Source: Methanoculleus bourgensis MS2 (lineage in GTDB: Archaea; Halobacteriota; Methanomicrobia; Methanomicrobiales; Methanoculleaceae). From it: DNA of 64,000 nt. Below are positions 1-8,226 of this stretch, piece by piece. Numbering within the stretch: the first letter of the stretch is position 1; every line of letters starts with the position of its first letter. Below the pieces are notes generated by a model that saw only the letters and a list, made by a program, of their open reading frames with translations, ran no database searches and was not told the origin of the DNA. The stretch covers positions 1,488,001-1,552,000 of the forward strand of contig NC_018227.2 in the NCBI RefSeq assembly GCF_000304355.2. The letters run 5' to 3'. The translations under genes were made by a program, and so were the position numbers.

Positions 1-2
1 CG

Positions 3-701
3 GCGGTCGTAAAGCTGATCCAGGAAGGCGAGGTCTCGATGACCCAGCAGGCAGTGGAACGGCGTGATATCCTCATCGAAGCCGGTATGGATAAGGACGA
101 GGCCAAGAACGTCAGGGCGATCGAGGGCACCAATATGTTCCTCGACATGACGAAGGGTATCCAGTACCTCAACGAGACGATGGAACTGGTCCTCGACGGC
201 TGGCGCGAAGCGCTGCGCGGCGGTCCGCTCGCCGACGAACTGGTCCAGAACCTCAAGGTGCGGCTTGTGGATGTGAAACTCCACGAGGACGCTATCCACC
301 GCGGTCCTGCCCAGGTCATCCCGGCGGTCAGGAGCGCCGTCAAGGCCGGTATTCTGATGGCCGGGGACTCGCTCCTTGAGCCTATCCAGAAGATCCAGAT
401 CACGGTCCCGAGCGAGCAGATGGGCGCGGCGACCTCACAGATCCAGGGCCGGCGCGGTCAGGTCTTCGATATGCTGAGCGAAGGCGACACGATGACGATC
501 GTCGGCAGGGCACCGGTCGCCGAACTCTTCGGGTTTGCCGGAGATGTCCGGTCCGCCACCGAGGGCCGCGCGATGTGGAGCACCGAGTTCGCCGGGTTCG
601 AACTGGTTCCCTCCGGCATCGTGGATGATGTGGTCAGGAGTATCCGCCGGCGCAAGGGCTTGAAGGAACAGCTCCCGCGGCCGGAAGATTACCTGTCGTA
701 A
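3..701 (+). CDS. fusA: Elongation factor aEF-2, C-terminal part (5' truncated by window)
   Basis: Archaeal translation elongation factor 2, the GTPase that drives ribosomal translocation. Only the last ~232 residues are present; the frame is open to the window edge, so the GTPase domain lies outside. What remains covers the later part of domain IV and domain V. The motif AIHRGPAQ (codon near 297) contains the histidine that in this family is modified to diphthamide, the ADP-ribosylation target. The C-terminal stretch GRRGQVFDM followed by [16 protein letters not shown] is typical of domain V. The gene ends in TAA, and a 671-base gap with little coding content follows. Confidence 0.95.
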   Translation, partial: AVVKLIQEGEVSMTQQAVERRDILIEAGMDKDEAKNVRAIEGTNMFLDMTKGIQYLNETMELVLDGWREALRGGPLADELVQNLKVRLVDVKLHEDAIHRGPAQVIPAVRSAVKAGILMAGDSLLEPIQKIQITVPSEQMGAATSQIQGRRGQVFDMLSEGDTMTIVGRAPVAELFGFAGDVRSATEGRAMWSTEFAGFELVPSGIVDDVVRSIRRRKGLKEQLPRPEDYLS

Positions 702-1372
702 TTGTCTCATCGAATACCCTCAATTTTTCTTTTTCATTTGCGAGCGGATGTGTCCGGCGAAGGCTGCCGGATCGAATCATTAGTGAGATCTCCGGCCGTA
801 AGAGGGAATTTCCTGCCTGAAGATCAGCATACCTCTGGTGTTCTTCTGCCGGTACGAAACCGACGATACGTGCGATGCCGATCAAGGCCGGCGCTGATGC
901 GCAGAGGGTACGTTCGTCCATCGTTCGCCTCAGGGCGGGTTTTTCTGTGGTTTTTCCGGTTTTTTTGGACCGGATTGGGAACCCCAAAGAGAAAGCCCGC
1001 TGTGTGGCTCGCCGACGGGTATTTCACCTAAATTTCCACGAAGAGATCCCTGGTTTGGCGACCGGGAGCCTCCCCTGTTCTGTTCCGTTCCATCATGCCC
1101 CGGGTCTGGCTTGTGCGGAGAGGGGGAGACCCTCTTCCCCGCGGTGAAGAGCCACCACGTTCCACTGCTCCCCGGGGATAGGTCGCTGATCTTGAAGCAA
1201 CCGTTGTTTGGCACACTTATGACTCGTTCCATCTTTTTTGCACGGTTGTCGTCCTTGTAGCGCCTGAGGTCCGTGACCGGGTTGAACGTATCGCCGGAGG
1301 CGCTCACCGTACAGATGTTCACCCTGACCGAATCATTGATGTGGCACGGGGGTATCTCACGGTCGGGATGGT
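702..1372. other. Intergenic region with decayed repeat and possible gene fragment
   Basis: No convincing intact gene lies here. Bases 1152-1168 resemble the core CCACCACGGTCCACTGC of the dispersed repeat seen elsewhere in the window (one mismatch), preceded by the purine-rich block GGAGAGGGGGAGACC also found near 15850. The motif TATTTCACCTAAATTT at 1020 matches the end signature of that family. A T-rich patch follows the aEF-2 stop (725-735) and could end its transcript. The right end may hold a gene fragment (separate entry). Confidence 0.5.
1143..1360 (-). pseudogene. Possible gene fragment, function unknown
   Basis: Read on the minus strand, about 70 codons give a protein-like sequence (NICTVSASGDTF, then TDLRRYKDDNRAKKM) with natural residue composition. 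It has no good start codon and runs into the repeat-derived sequence at 1143. It may be the tail of a lost gene. I do not recognise the family. Confidence is low because the stretch is short and the claim rests on composition alone. Confidence 0.25.
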
Positions 1373-2143
1373 ATGACGAACTTCAATCAGGGTCTGCAGG
1401 GTCTCGCCGGGAACGGGCAGGCGGCCCTGGCCCCGGCACAAAAGCCGGAGAGCGCTGCCGGCCGCTACCTGCCGGCGGTCATCCCTGTGCCGCTCACCCT
1501 GACCACCGCGTTCATCGTCAGGGACCGGGGCGTGCTCCTGGTCGACACCGGCAACCCCGGGGATGAGGCAGCCATCCTGACCGCGATGAGGCGGGACGGT
1601 ATCGGGCCTGACGACGTCTCCCTGATCCTCATCACGCACGCCCATCCGGACCACTACGGGAGCACCGACGCGCTCCGGGACCTGACCGGTGCACCGGTCG
1701 CCATTCATTCAGCCGACGCCGGAACCATGCGCCTGGGGTTTGACGGGCTCACCTTTTCTGCCGGCATCATCCCGCGCCTGATTGGATTTGCAACAGGCAG
1801 GATGACCGTCCTTGATTCAGGCGGCGTTGAGCCGGATATCGTCATCGAGAGCACCGCCGACCTTGCGGCCTTCGGGATCAGGGGGTCCGTCATCCCCACG
1901 CCGGGGCATACCCCCGGCTCGGTCTCGATCCTTGTCGCCGGCGGCACCGCCATCGTCGGCGACCTTCTCGTTGCCCTGCTCCGGGGTGGGAGGCCGCGAA
2001 TGTCCTTCCGGGCTGAAGACCCCGCGACGGCGCGGAGGAGTCTTAGCACACTCCTCACCTTCGGGCCGGAACGCATCTACGCGGCGCACGGGGGGCCCTG
2101 GTCAGGAACAGAGGTTCGGAGGCGGTTCGGAGAGGGGTGGTGA
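1373..2143 (+). CDS. MBL-fold metallo-hydrolase
   Basis: 256-residue protein of the metallo-beta-lactamase superfamily. The dinuclear-zinc motif HAHPDH is at residues 89-94, followed by the downstream ligands in PTPGHTPGS and GDLL and a final His in AAHGG. The fold is shared by glyoxalase II-like hydrolases, lactonases and others, and the substrate cannot be told from sequence. The N-terminal ~25 residues are not conserved-looking, so the true start could be slightly downstream. It stands alone, 89 bases ahead of ppcA and on the same strand. Confidence 0.85.
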   Translation: MTNFNQGLQGLAGNGQAALAPAQKPESAAGRYLPAVIPVPLTLTTAFIVRDRGVLLVDTGNPGDEAAILTAMRRDGIGPDDVSLILITHAHPDHYGSTDALRDLTGAPVAIHSADAGTMRLGFDGLTFSAGIIPRLIGFATGRMTVLDSGGVEPDIVIESTADLAAFGIRGSVIPTPGHTPGSVSILVAGGTAIVGDLLVALLRGGRPRMSFRAEDPATARRSLSTLLTFGPERIYAAHGGPWSGTEVRRRFGEGW

Positions 2144-2232
2144 CGGAACCGGAGGGCTTTTCCTGTCAACCGTGAAAAATTATGAGGTTTACAAGAGGGG
2201 ATGGCCCCCCACATGATGGAGTACAGAAGTCC

Positions 2233-3690
2233 ATGCTACGGATACCGCAGTGTATGAGCACCCAGCACCCTGACAACGTCAACCTGCCGTTCTTTGCCGA
2301 GAGCCCGGAACTCGGCGGTGAAGACGAGGTTCAGGAGGCGTACTACGCCTATTCCCACCTGGGGTGCACCGAACAGATGTGGGACTGTGAGGGAAAAGAG
2401 GTCGACAACTTTGTGGTCAGGAAACTCCTCTCCCGGTATGATGCGTTCTTCAGGGAGAAGAGACTCGGCAGGGACGTCTTCCTGACGCTCCGGGTTCCAA
2501 ACCCCGAGGTCGAGACGGCCGAGGCAAAGATACTCCTCGAGACGCTCGAGAGCATCCCGCGGTCGTATGATACGGCGTGCCTCTTCTACGGGGACGAGTG
2601 TCCCCCGATATTCGAGGTCATTCTCCCGATGACGGCGTCCCACACTGCCATCGATAATATCTACCGCTATTATACCGATATCGTCGTCGGGAAGCAGGAG
2701 AGAAGTCTCGGTGAGGGCGGCATGACCATCGCAGACTGGATCGGGAGGTTCCGGCCGGACCGGATCAACGTCATCCCACTCTTTGAAGAGATGGACCATA
2801 TGCTGGATGCGCACAACGCGGTCAGGCGCTACCTCGAAGGGAAGGATATCACCCACCAGCGCGTCTTTCTCGCCCGGTCGGACCCGGCGATGAACTACGG
2901 GATCGTCAGCGCGGTCCTCCTGAATAAGATCGCGCTCCAGCACCTCCAGGAGGTCTCGGAGGAGACGGGGACGGGGATATACCCGATCATCGGTGTGGGT
3001 TCGGCGCCGTTTCGGGGCGGCCTCTCACCCCGGACCGTCGACCAGGTCACCGCCGAATACCCGAGCGTCCATACATTCACTGTCCAGTCTGCGTTCAAGT
3101 ATGACTACCCGCTCGAAGAGGTCCAGAACGCGGTCCGGAGATTGGAGGAGCGGAGGCCCGGTAGACCCCGACCCGTCGACGAGGCGGCGGCGCTCGACCT
3201 GATTGAGAGGTATACACGGGCATACGAGCGACGGCTCGGGCCTCTTGCCCCCCTGATCAACCGGGTTGCCCGCTACGTTCCTGAGCGGCGGAAGCGGAAA
3301 CTGCATATCGGTCTCTTCGGGTATGCCCGGAGCACCGGCGGGATCACCCTGCCGCGGGCGATCAAGTTCACCGCTGCCCTCTACTCGGTCGGGTTCCCGC
3401 CCGAGATCCTCGGCCTGGATGCGCTGGACGATACGGATATCGGGTTCGTCAGGGAGACCTACGTCAACTTCGACGAGAACCTGAAGGCCGCTGCCCGCTA
3501 CCTGAACACGGAGACGGGGCTCGTCCCCCGGGAGCTTGCGGCCCGGGTGGCCGACCTGGTGGATATCGAGCCTGACGAGGAGCATGCGGAGGTCACGGCC
3601 GAGATCGCCCGGGCGCTCCGCGAGAACGATATCGGGAAGTTGAGCGCCCTTGTCCTGCAGGCGGCGCATTGCCGGAAGTTCCTGGGGTGA
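2233..3690 (+). CDS. ppcA: Phosphoenolpyruvate carboxylase, archaeal type
   Basis: 485-residue archaeal-type PEP carboxylase (PEPCase type 2), which makes oxaloacetate from PEP and bicarbonate; in methanogens this feeds the partial TCA branch to 2-oxoglutarate. The N-terminus MLRIPQCMSTQHPDN is the family signature and fixes the start at the ATG at 2233, with GGAG about 11 bases upstream; an in-frame ATG at 2182 would add non-family sequence. The length fits the archaeal class and is about half that of the bacterial enzyme. The C-terminus (AAHCRKFLG) is complete. The gene converges on the DUF1917 gene across a repeat-filled gap. Confidence 0.95.
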   Translation: MLRIPQCMSTQHPDNVNLPFFAESPELGGEDEVQEAYYAYSHLGCTEQMWDCEGKEVDNFVVRKLLSRYDAFFREKRLGRDVFLTLRVPNPEVETAEAKILLETLESIPRSYDTACLFYGDECPPIFEVILPMTASHTAIDNIYRYYTDIVVGKQERSLGEGGMTIADWIGRFRPDRINVIPLFEEMDHMLDAHNAVRRYLEGKDITHQRVFLARSDPAMNYGIVSAVLLNKIALQHLQEVSEETGTGIYPIIGVGSAPFRGGLSPRTVDQVTAEYPSVHTFTVQSAFKYDYPLEEVQNAVRRLEERRPGRPRPVDEAAALDLIERYTRAYERRLGPLAPLINRVARYVPERRKRKLHIGLFGYARSTGGITLPRAIKFTAALYSVGFPPEILGLDALDDTDIGFVRETYVNFDENLKAAARYLNTETGLVPRELAARVADLVDIEPDEEHAEVTAEIARALRENDIGKLSALVLQAAHCRKFLG

Positions 3691-3746
3691 GCGGGTCCTA
3701 TAGGGTGTTTCGCGCGAAGCAACAGTTGTAGTGGGGTATATCATCT

Positions 3747-3968
3747 AAAAACCCCCATGAAAACCGCCCCGTTTTGGGCAGTTTATCATACCCGGGCAGG
3801 GTTTTTCCGGGTATCGTCACACACTGCCCCCGCCGCCTGCAGGGAGGGGGCGAGCCCCCCTCCCCTGCCCCCACCCCGCCGGGGTGATGTCCACCACGGT
3901 CCACAGCAGGGGATGAAGCGATTTTCATTCGTGCAACATGAGACTCTGCCTCATAGTGGTTTCAGGCG
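3747..3968 (+). repeat. Dispersed intergenic repeat R1, full-length-like copy
   Basis: Copy of the main dispersed repeat. Blocks in order: CATGAAAACCGCCC-like sequence at 3757; CCCGGGCAGGGTTTTTCCGG followed by a TATCGTCACACACTGCCCCC-type block at 3791-3830; a GC-rich hairpin (GAGGGGGCGAGCCCCCCTC) near 3842; CCACCACGGTCCACAGC at 3891-3907; and CATTCGTGCAACATGAGACT at 3927, running to GTGGTTTCA. The right end abuts the DUF1917 gene exactly: the terminal TCA of the repeat is the complement of that gene's stop codon. It separates two convergent genes and could act as a bidirectional terminator or mRNA 3' stabiliser (inference). Confidence 0.75.
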
Positions 3969-4612
3969 CTGTAATAGGTAACCTTCTTGCCCTCTTCGCT
4001 GTACTCGCCCCGGTAGGTCTCGATGTTTCGTTTGTAGCCGAGCCGTTCCACAAAACCGAGGTCACGGAGCCGTTCGCGGACCCGCATCACGTCAGCCTCG
4101 TCCGCCCAGTCCCGGGTGTAGACATAGATGACCGCCCGCTCGTCGCGTGAGTCGGGGTTCGGTTTGGCGGTGCTGACTTTCGCCGATATCCCGAGCATCC
4201 CGCGCGCCGTCTCGTCACGGATCTTTCTCCACGCCTCATCCACCTCGCCGCGGGGGACGAAGATGAGCCATTTTCCTACCTGCTCATCATCAAGACCCCT
4301 CGCTGCCGGTCCCGGCTCGTCCTGGACGATCCAGTACATCCGGGTCGTCTTTGAGGGGAGAATGCCCTCACCCGCCAGTATCTCTGCGTAGATCGTGTCT
4401 ATCTCGCCGAACCGCAGGAGAAGCGCCTCGGCGAGCGCCGGGTAGTCCTCCCGGAACCGCCCGAAGATCTCACGGACGTCGGCTTCAAAATCAGTTCCCT
4501 GCTCGACATGTTCAAACAGGTAGGGACCATGGGCACCGAGTTCGCGGTCGAGGAAGATCTCAAAGATCCCGTATGCGACCTCGGCCAGGGACTCCGGATC
4601 GATCTCTTCCAT
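3962..4612 (-). CDS. DUF1917 domain protein (BLES03/UPF0696-like)
   Basis: 216-residue protein. The C-terminal two-thirds fits the DUF1917 family related to eukaryotic BLES03: YWIVQDE, then GKWLIFVPRGEVDEAW, then GMLGISAKVSTA, ending in a YKRNIETY motif. The family's biochemical role is not established. The start is taken at the ATG at 4612 (MEEIDPES); the frame is open further upstream but that part overlaps thi4 and does not look like protein. The gene lies 43 bases downstream of thi4 on the same strand and may be co-transcribed with it. Its stop codon is formed at the border of the dispersed repeat. Confidence 0.8.
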   Translation of the reverse strand: MEEIDPESLAEVAYGIFEIFLDRELGAHGPYLFEHVEQGTDFEADVREIFGRFREDYPALAEALLLRFGEIDTIYAEILAGEGILPSKTTRMYWIVQDEPGPAARGLDDEQVGKWLIFVPRGEVDEAWRKIRDETARGMLGISAKVSTAKPNPDSRDERAVIYVYTRDWADEADVMRVRERLRDLGFVERLGYKRNIETYRGEYSEEGKKVTYYSA

Positions 4613-4655
4613 ACCTATTGGTAACTGCCGGAGCAGTAAAAAATGATCTGATGTG

Positions 4656-5420
4656 TTACCGGCCCAGTCTCGCCGCGACCAGGTCTGCGGCACGCTCTCC
4701 GGACAGAAGCATCCCCCCGAAGATCGGTCCCATGCGGCACTCCCCGGCAACGGCGTTTGCCGCCATCCCGGTAACGAAGAGGCCAGGGAAGACCTCCCGC
4801 GTGTGATCGAGGATCTGCGACTCCGCACGCTCGGCCCACATGAAACTCTCACCCTTCACCTGGAGTCTGCCGCCTTTCCGTTCGATCATCCGGGCGACCA
4901 TGGCATCGTGGCCGGTCGCATCGACGGTGCAGGTGCAGGCCACGGTGAGCGGGTCGACGTGCAGCCCGGCCATATCGACCGGCGTCCAGTTGATGACGAG
5001 ACCGCCGACCCTGCCGTCGCCACGGATCATGACGTCCTCGACGGTGGTGAGGTTGAAGAACTCGACGCCGGCATCACAGGCTGCCGCGGTGAGTTTGGAG
5101 ACCGTCTCAACCGATTTTGCGACGTAGTAGCCCGGCTCAAACTCCCGGTAGGTGATCCCGAACCGGTCAAGGAGCCGCCGTGCCTCATCCTGGACAACGA
5201 TCCGGGGAAACATCATCCCGCCGCCCCACATCCCTCCGCCGATACTGAGTTTCTTCTCGATGAGTGCGCACTTGACTCCCTTCTCGCCAAGAAGGGCGGC
5301 GCAGGCGAGCCCTGAAGGTCCACCGCCGACGACGGCAGCGTCCATCTCAAGGTAGTCGATGATCGCCTGATGCTGCTCCTCGAGAATAGCCCTGCTGATG
5401 GTCACTTCGTTGAGTGTCAT
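4656..5420 (-). CDS. thi4: Sulfide-dependent ADP-thiazole synthase Thi4
   Basis: 254-residue Thi4 family enzyme, which makes the thiazole half of thiamine from NAD and glycine. The dinucleotide-binding motif GGGPSG is at residues 32-37, followed by the glycine-rich GGGMWGGGMMFPR segment. At the position of the sacrificial cysteine of yeast Thi4 there is a histidine (His154 in AGLHVDP), as in the methanogen enzymes known to take free sulfide as sulfur donor; the protein is therefore expected to be catalytic rather than suicidal. The start ATG at 5420 (MTLNEVTIS) has AGGATC just upstream. ThiC, for the pyrimidine half, is at 25.5 kb. Confidence 0.93.
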   Translation of the reverse strand: MTLNEVTISRAILEEQHQAIIDYLEMDAAVVGGGPSGLACAALLGEKGVKCALIEKKLSIGGGMWGGGMMFPRIVVQDEARRLLDRFGITYREFEPGYYVAKSVETVSKLTAAACDAGVEFFNLTTVEDVMIRGDGRVGGLVINWTPVDMAGLHVDPLTVACTCTVDATGHDAMVARMIERKGGRLQVKGESFMWAERAESQILDHTREVFPGLFVTGMAANAVAGECRMGPIFGGMLLSGERAADLVAARLGR

Positions 5421-5561
5421 CTGATCCTTAACTATATCGCCCCGGTCACATAAGGGCACCCCTCCGGGGTGCGGGATACGCAGGAATCCGGTTCAGGAGT
5501 GACCACCCCGGGAAAAACCAGCATATGTATTAAAGGGGATCCGCTCCAATACAATTCTATC

Positions 5562-6443
5562 ATGAAATGGACGCGCGACTTCGGTCTCACCATGAGGATG
5601 CTGCTGACGTCGTTCCTGCTCCTCATAGTCTACCTGATCTTTCTGGGCATCCTCGCGGCCCTTGGATTCAGCTTTGGATTCCTCCTCTTCGCCGCTGCCG
5701 CGATGGCGTTCGTCCAGTACTTCTTCTCCGACAAACTCGTGCTCTGGAGTACCGGCACCCGTATCGTCGGCGAGGATGAGTACCCGGAGTTGCACCGGAT
5801 GATCGAGCGCCTTGCCGCCAGGGCAGACCTCCCGAAGCCGACGGTCGGGGTTATGCCGTCCCCGGTCCCGAACGCGTTTGCGACCGGGAGAAGCCCGAGA
5901 CATGCCGTCGTGGCTGTGACGGATTCGATCATGCGGATGCTCACGCCCGAGGAACTGGAAGCGGTGATCGCCCATGAGATATCGCACGTGAAGAACCGGG
6001 ATATGCTGACCCTGACGATGGCGAGTTTCATATCGATGCTTGCCTTCCTGATCATGCGCAACTGGATCTTCATCGGGCTCTTCAACAACCGCGACAACAA
6101 CATGGGCGCACTGATCCTGGTCTACATCGCCTCGATCATCGTCTGGATTGTGAGCACCCTGCTCACCCGTGCGCTCTCCCGCTACCGGGAGTTTGCCGCG
6201 GACCGGGGCAGTGCCTACCTGACTGATAACCCCCGGGCGCTGATATCGGCGCTTCAAAAGATCAGCGGGCGGATGGATTACATCCCGGCCGAGAAGAAGC
6301 AGGAAGTGCAGGGCGCAAACGCCTTCTTCATCATCCCGGCCCTCTCCGGGAACACCCTGATGGAGCTCTTCTCCACGCACCCGTCGCTTGAGAAGCGGGT
6401 GGCCGCCCTCGAGGACCTGGAGGCACAGCGGAGGGGATACTGA
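5562..6443 (+). CDS. htpX: HtpX-like membrane zinc metalloprotease
   Basis: 293-residue M48 family protease expected in the cytoplasmic membrane with its active site in the cytosol, where the family degrades misfolded membrane proteins. Two hydrophobic segments at ~11-55 precede the catalytic motif HEISH (138-142); a second pair of membrane segments follows (~155-200), and the third zinc ligand lies in YREFAADRGS. The length is normal for HtpX. The start is the ATG at 5562 (MKWTRDFG). An AT-rich TATGTATTAAA about 35 bases upstream fits an archaeal TATA box, so the transcript probably has a very short leader. Confidence 0.93.
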   Translation: MKWTRDFGLTMRMLLTSFLLLIVYLIFLGILAALGFSFGFLLFAAAAMAFVQYFFSDKLVLWSTGTRIVGEDEYPELHRMIERLAARADLPKPTVGVMPSPVPNAFATGRSPRHAVVAVTDSIMRMLTPEELEAVIAHEISHVKNRDMLTLTMASFISMLAFLIMRNWIFIGLFNNRDNNMGALILVYIASIIVWIVSTLLTRALSRYREFAADRGSAYLTDNPRALISALQKISGRMDYIPAEKKQEVQGANAFFIIPALSGNTLMELFSTHPSLEKRVAALEDLEAQRRGY

Positions 6444-6467
6444 GCCCAACCGGGATCCCCACCACCC

Positions 6468-6478
6468 AATATTTAATA
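6468..6478 (+). promoter_or_regulatory. TATA box for the tRNA pair
   Basis: AATATTTAATA lies 39-49 bases before tRNA-Gly. With a usual ~25-base spacing, transcription would start near 6501 and the two tRNAs would be made as one precursor. A second AT-rich word (GTATTTAGG, 6494-6502) is a weaker alternative. Confidence 0.5.
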
Positions 6479-6516
6479 CCCAGCACGGTCAACGTATTTA
6501 GGCAGATCGTTCACTC

Positions 6517-6587
6517 GCATCGATGGTCTAGTGGTATGACTTTGGCCTTCCAAGCCAATAGCCCGGGTTCAATTCCCGGTCGATGCA
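6517..6587 (+). tRNA. tRNA-Gly (anticodon UCC)
   Basis: A complete cloverleaf can be drawn: acceptor stem GCATCGA/TCGATGC with discriminator A, D arm GTCTAGTGGTATGAC, anticodon stem TTGGC/GCCAA with loop CTTCCAA (anticodon TCC at 6549-6551), and T arm CCGGG-TTCAATT-CCCGG. No intron is visible. The 3' CCA is not encoded. Confidence 0.95.
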
Positions 6588-6589
6588 TG

Positions 6590-6663
6590 GGGCTCGTGGT
6601 CTAGCTGGTTATGACGTCGCCTTCACACGGCGAAGATCCTGAGTTCGAATCTCAGCGGGCCCA
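6590..6663 (+). tRNA. tRNA-Val (anticodon CAC)
   Basis: Cloverleaf with acceptor GGGCTCG/CGGGCCC and discriminator A, anticodon stem TCGCC/GGCGA with loop TTCACAC (anticodon CAC at 6624-6626), and T arm CTGAG-TTCGAAT-CTCAG. It lies 2 bases after tRNA-Gly, so both are probably processed from one transcript. CCA is not encoded and no intron is seen. A run of foreign-looking sequence begins just downstream. Confidence 0.95.
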
Positions 6664-6768
6664 TCCCGATTCTCCTATTAAAGCCATTAATGGCTTTTAT
6701 TCGTCAAATGCATCTCCGAATCCCTATTCATCCTGTCACCCGATCTTTTCTCCAAGGGCCCGGTCGCT

Positions 6769-7590
6769 TCATCGCTGTATCGGGTGGCGAGACCAGAAGT
6801 CTGAGAGCGCTTCGGCCATGCCTCGGGGATTCTGCATCTGCAGCCCATGGGCAGCGCCCGGAAGGAGGAAGCCCTGGATGTTGGGGAACCAATCGAGCAT
6901 CAGTCGCTGCGTCTCTCCAAAACGCGCCCAGAGTGCGATGCTTTCGCTGCCATAGATCGCGAGCACGGGCTGCCGGATTCGCGAAGCTTCGCCTTCCCCG
7001 AAACTCCATGCCAACAAAGCAGGTATCTCCTGCTCGAAAGCCGTTGAAGCATCGGCGACGGCCTGATCGAACGCCCCTGGCAGTATCTGTTCTAGCGCCG
7101 TTCGATACCCCTTACCAAACCGTGATTGTAGGAACTCATCCACCAGTTGTTCGGGATTCTCGTTCCGGAACCGTTGCCAGCCTTGCTGCAAGGAGTCCCG
7201 GTAGGAAGGGCCCGAAGATCCTATGATGAGCGCCGGTTCGAGGAGAGCCAGCGAATGGACGATATCCGTATCCTCCAGGGTAAGCTGCAGAGCGATACAG
7301 GCACCCAGGGAGTGTCCTAACATGTGGGCACGCGGGATGCCCAGATGATGCAGTAGGGCCTTGCTGTCCGCAGCCTGTTGGGCAATACTGGTGGAAGATT
7401 TGGTGCGGCTACTACTCCCGTAGCCACGGCGATGATACAGGATAAGGCTAAATTTCTCGCTCAGTATGGGCTCCTTCACCAACGGCATTAAGGAGTCCGC
7501 GATGAGCGCACCATGGATGAGGAGAGCGGGCTCTCCAGACCCATATACTTCGTATGCCAGGATGGCACCGTTGACTTCAAGAGTATCCAT
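6769..7590 (-). CDS. Alpha/beta hydrolase, possible transferred gene
   Basis: 273-residue alpha/beta-hydrolase fold protein. The oxyanion-hole region is LLIHGALI (~23-30), the nucleophile elbow is GHSLG at 92-96 (Ser94), a catalytic Asp is likely in the LAIYGSE region, and the catalytic His lies in GAAHGL near the C-terminus. The substrate is unknown; relatives include esterases and haloalkane or dienelactone-type hydrolases. By eye its GC content and codon choice (more A/T-ending codons) differ from its neighbours, and it sits next to a tRNA gene, which suggests acquisition. It is convergent to the tRNAs. Confidence 0.85.
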   Translation of the reverse strand: MDTLEVNGAILAYEVYGSGEPALLIHGALIADSLMPLVKEPILSEKFSLILYHRRGYGSSSRTKSSTSIAQQAADSKALLHHLGIPRAHMLGHSLGACIALQLTLEDTDIVHSLALLEPALIIGSSGPSYRDSLQQGWQRFRNENPEQLVDEFLQSRFGKGYRTALEQILPGAFDQAVADASTAFEQEIPALLAWSFGEGEASRIRQPVLAIYGSESIALWARFGETQRLMLDWFPNIQGFLLPGAAHGLQMQNPRGMAEALSDFWSRHPIQR

Positions 7591-7729
7591 GTCCTCCGCC
7601 TCCTCTCAATCCAGCCTCATACGTTCACGGGATACCCTGGTTGCACTTGGTGGATAAGAACGTTTCATCTCACCAATGATCCGCGATTCTTGAGTGTGCT
7701 GGTTTGGGCCGTGCGGTTGTTATGGGGGT

Positions 7730-8199
7730 GAAGTTCATCATCAAAGACTCTACGCATGCGAATCCTCTATTTCCATGGTCATCGGGATGATCATCACCGA
7801 CAACTCCTTCGGGTGCGTCGCGCATACCAACCGCGACGGCGTTGAGGTGCCGGGGATTGTCCGGAACCGCGAGCACTACACCTTGATGAGTGAACTCCGT
7901 CGACGAGAGCGGCAAGCTGGTCGGGACGGTCTCGCTCCAGTCCCCCTCGATCGCCGCCTTCGAGGCGAACGCCGCGGAGGTCTACGGTAACACCGCCCTC
8001 GCGGCCGCGATGGGTGGGGAGCCCGTCCGGCGACTGCGGTCACGAGACCTACTACGATCAGTTCAAGTGCCACGACCCAACGGGCGACGACTACTACGTC
8101 ACCTTCACCCAGAAGAGTGTCCGGATCTCTTCCTGCCAGGACGATGCGATCAAAAACAAGATCAAGGCCTGGGCAGACCTGGTCCCCGCGCTTGAGTGA
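7730..8199 (+). pseudogene. Frameshifted remnant of an unrecognised gene
   Basis: Three protein-like segments follow one another in different frames: IITDNSFGCVAHTNRDGVEV (~7788-7847, running on to ~7885), SGKLVGTVSLQSPSIAAFEA (~7911-7970, running on to ~8020) and HETYYDQFKCHDPTGDDYYV (~8047-8106), which continues to a stop at 8199 (ADLVPALE). They read as one ancestral gene broken by at least two indels. The family is not recognised. The exact 5' end cannot be set. A hairpin plus T-run terminator starts 1 base after the stop, which supports this being a former transcription unit. Confidence 0.5.
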
Positions 8200-8200
8200 A

Positions 8201-8226
8201 CCGGGAGCACCCTCCCCGGCTTTTTT
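8201..8226 (+). terminator. GC hairpin followed by T6
   Basis: CCGGGAG-CAC-CTCCCCGG (with one bulged base) followed by CTTTTTTG. It resembles a bacterial intrinsic terminator and begins one base after the stop of the decayed gene. Confidence 0.6.

Noticed and set aside
702-1372. RNase P RNA or SRP RNA in the larger gaps
   Set aside because: Signature cores of these RNAs were not recognised here or in the gaps at 21.2, 35.7, 53.3 and 63.3 kb; a covariance search would be decisive.
4613-4852. N-terminal extension of the DUF1917 gene
   Set aside because: Overlaps thi4 antisense and is not protein-like; the family begins near MEEIDPES.
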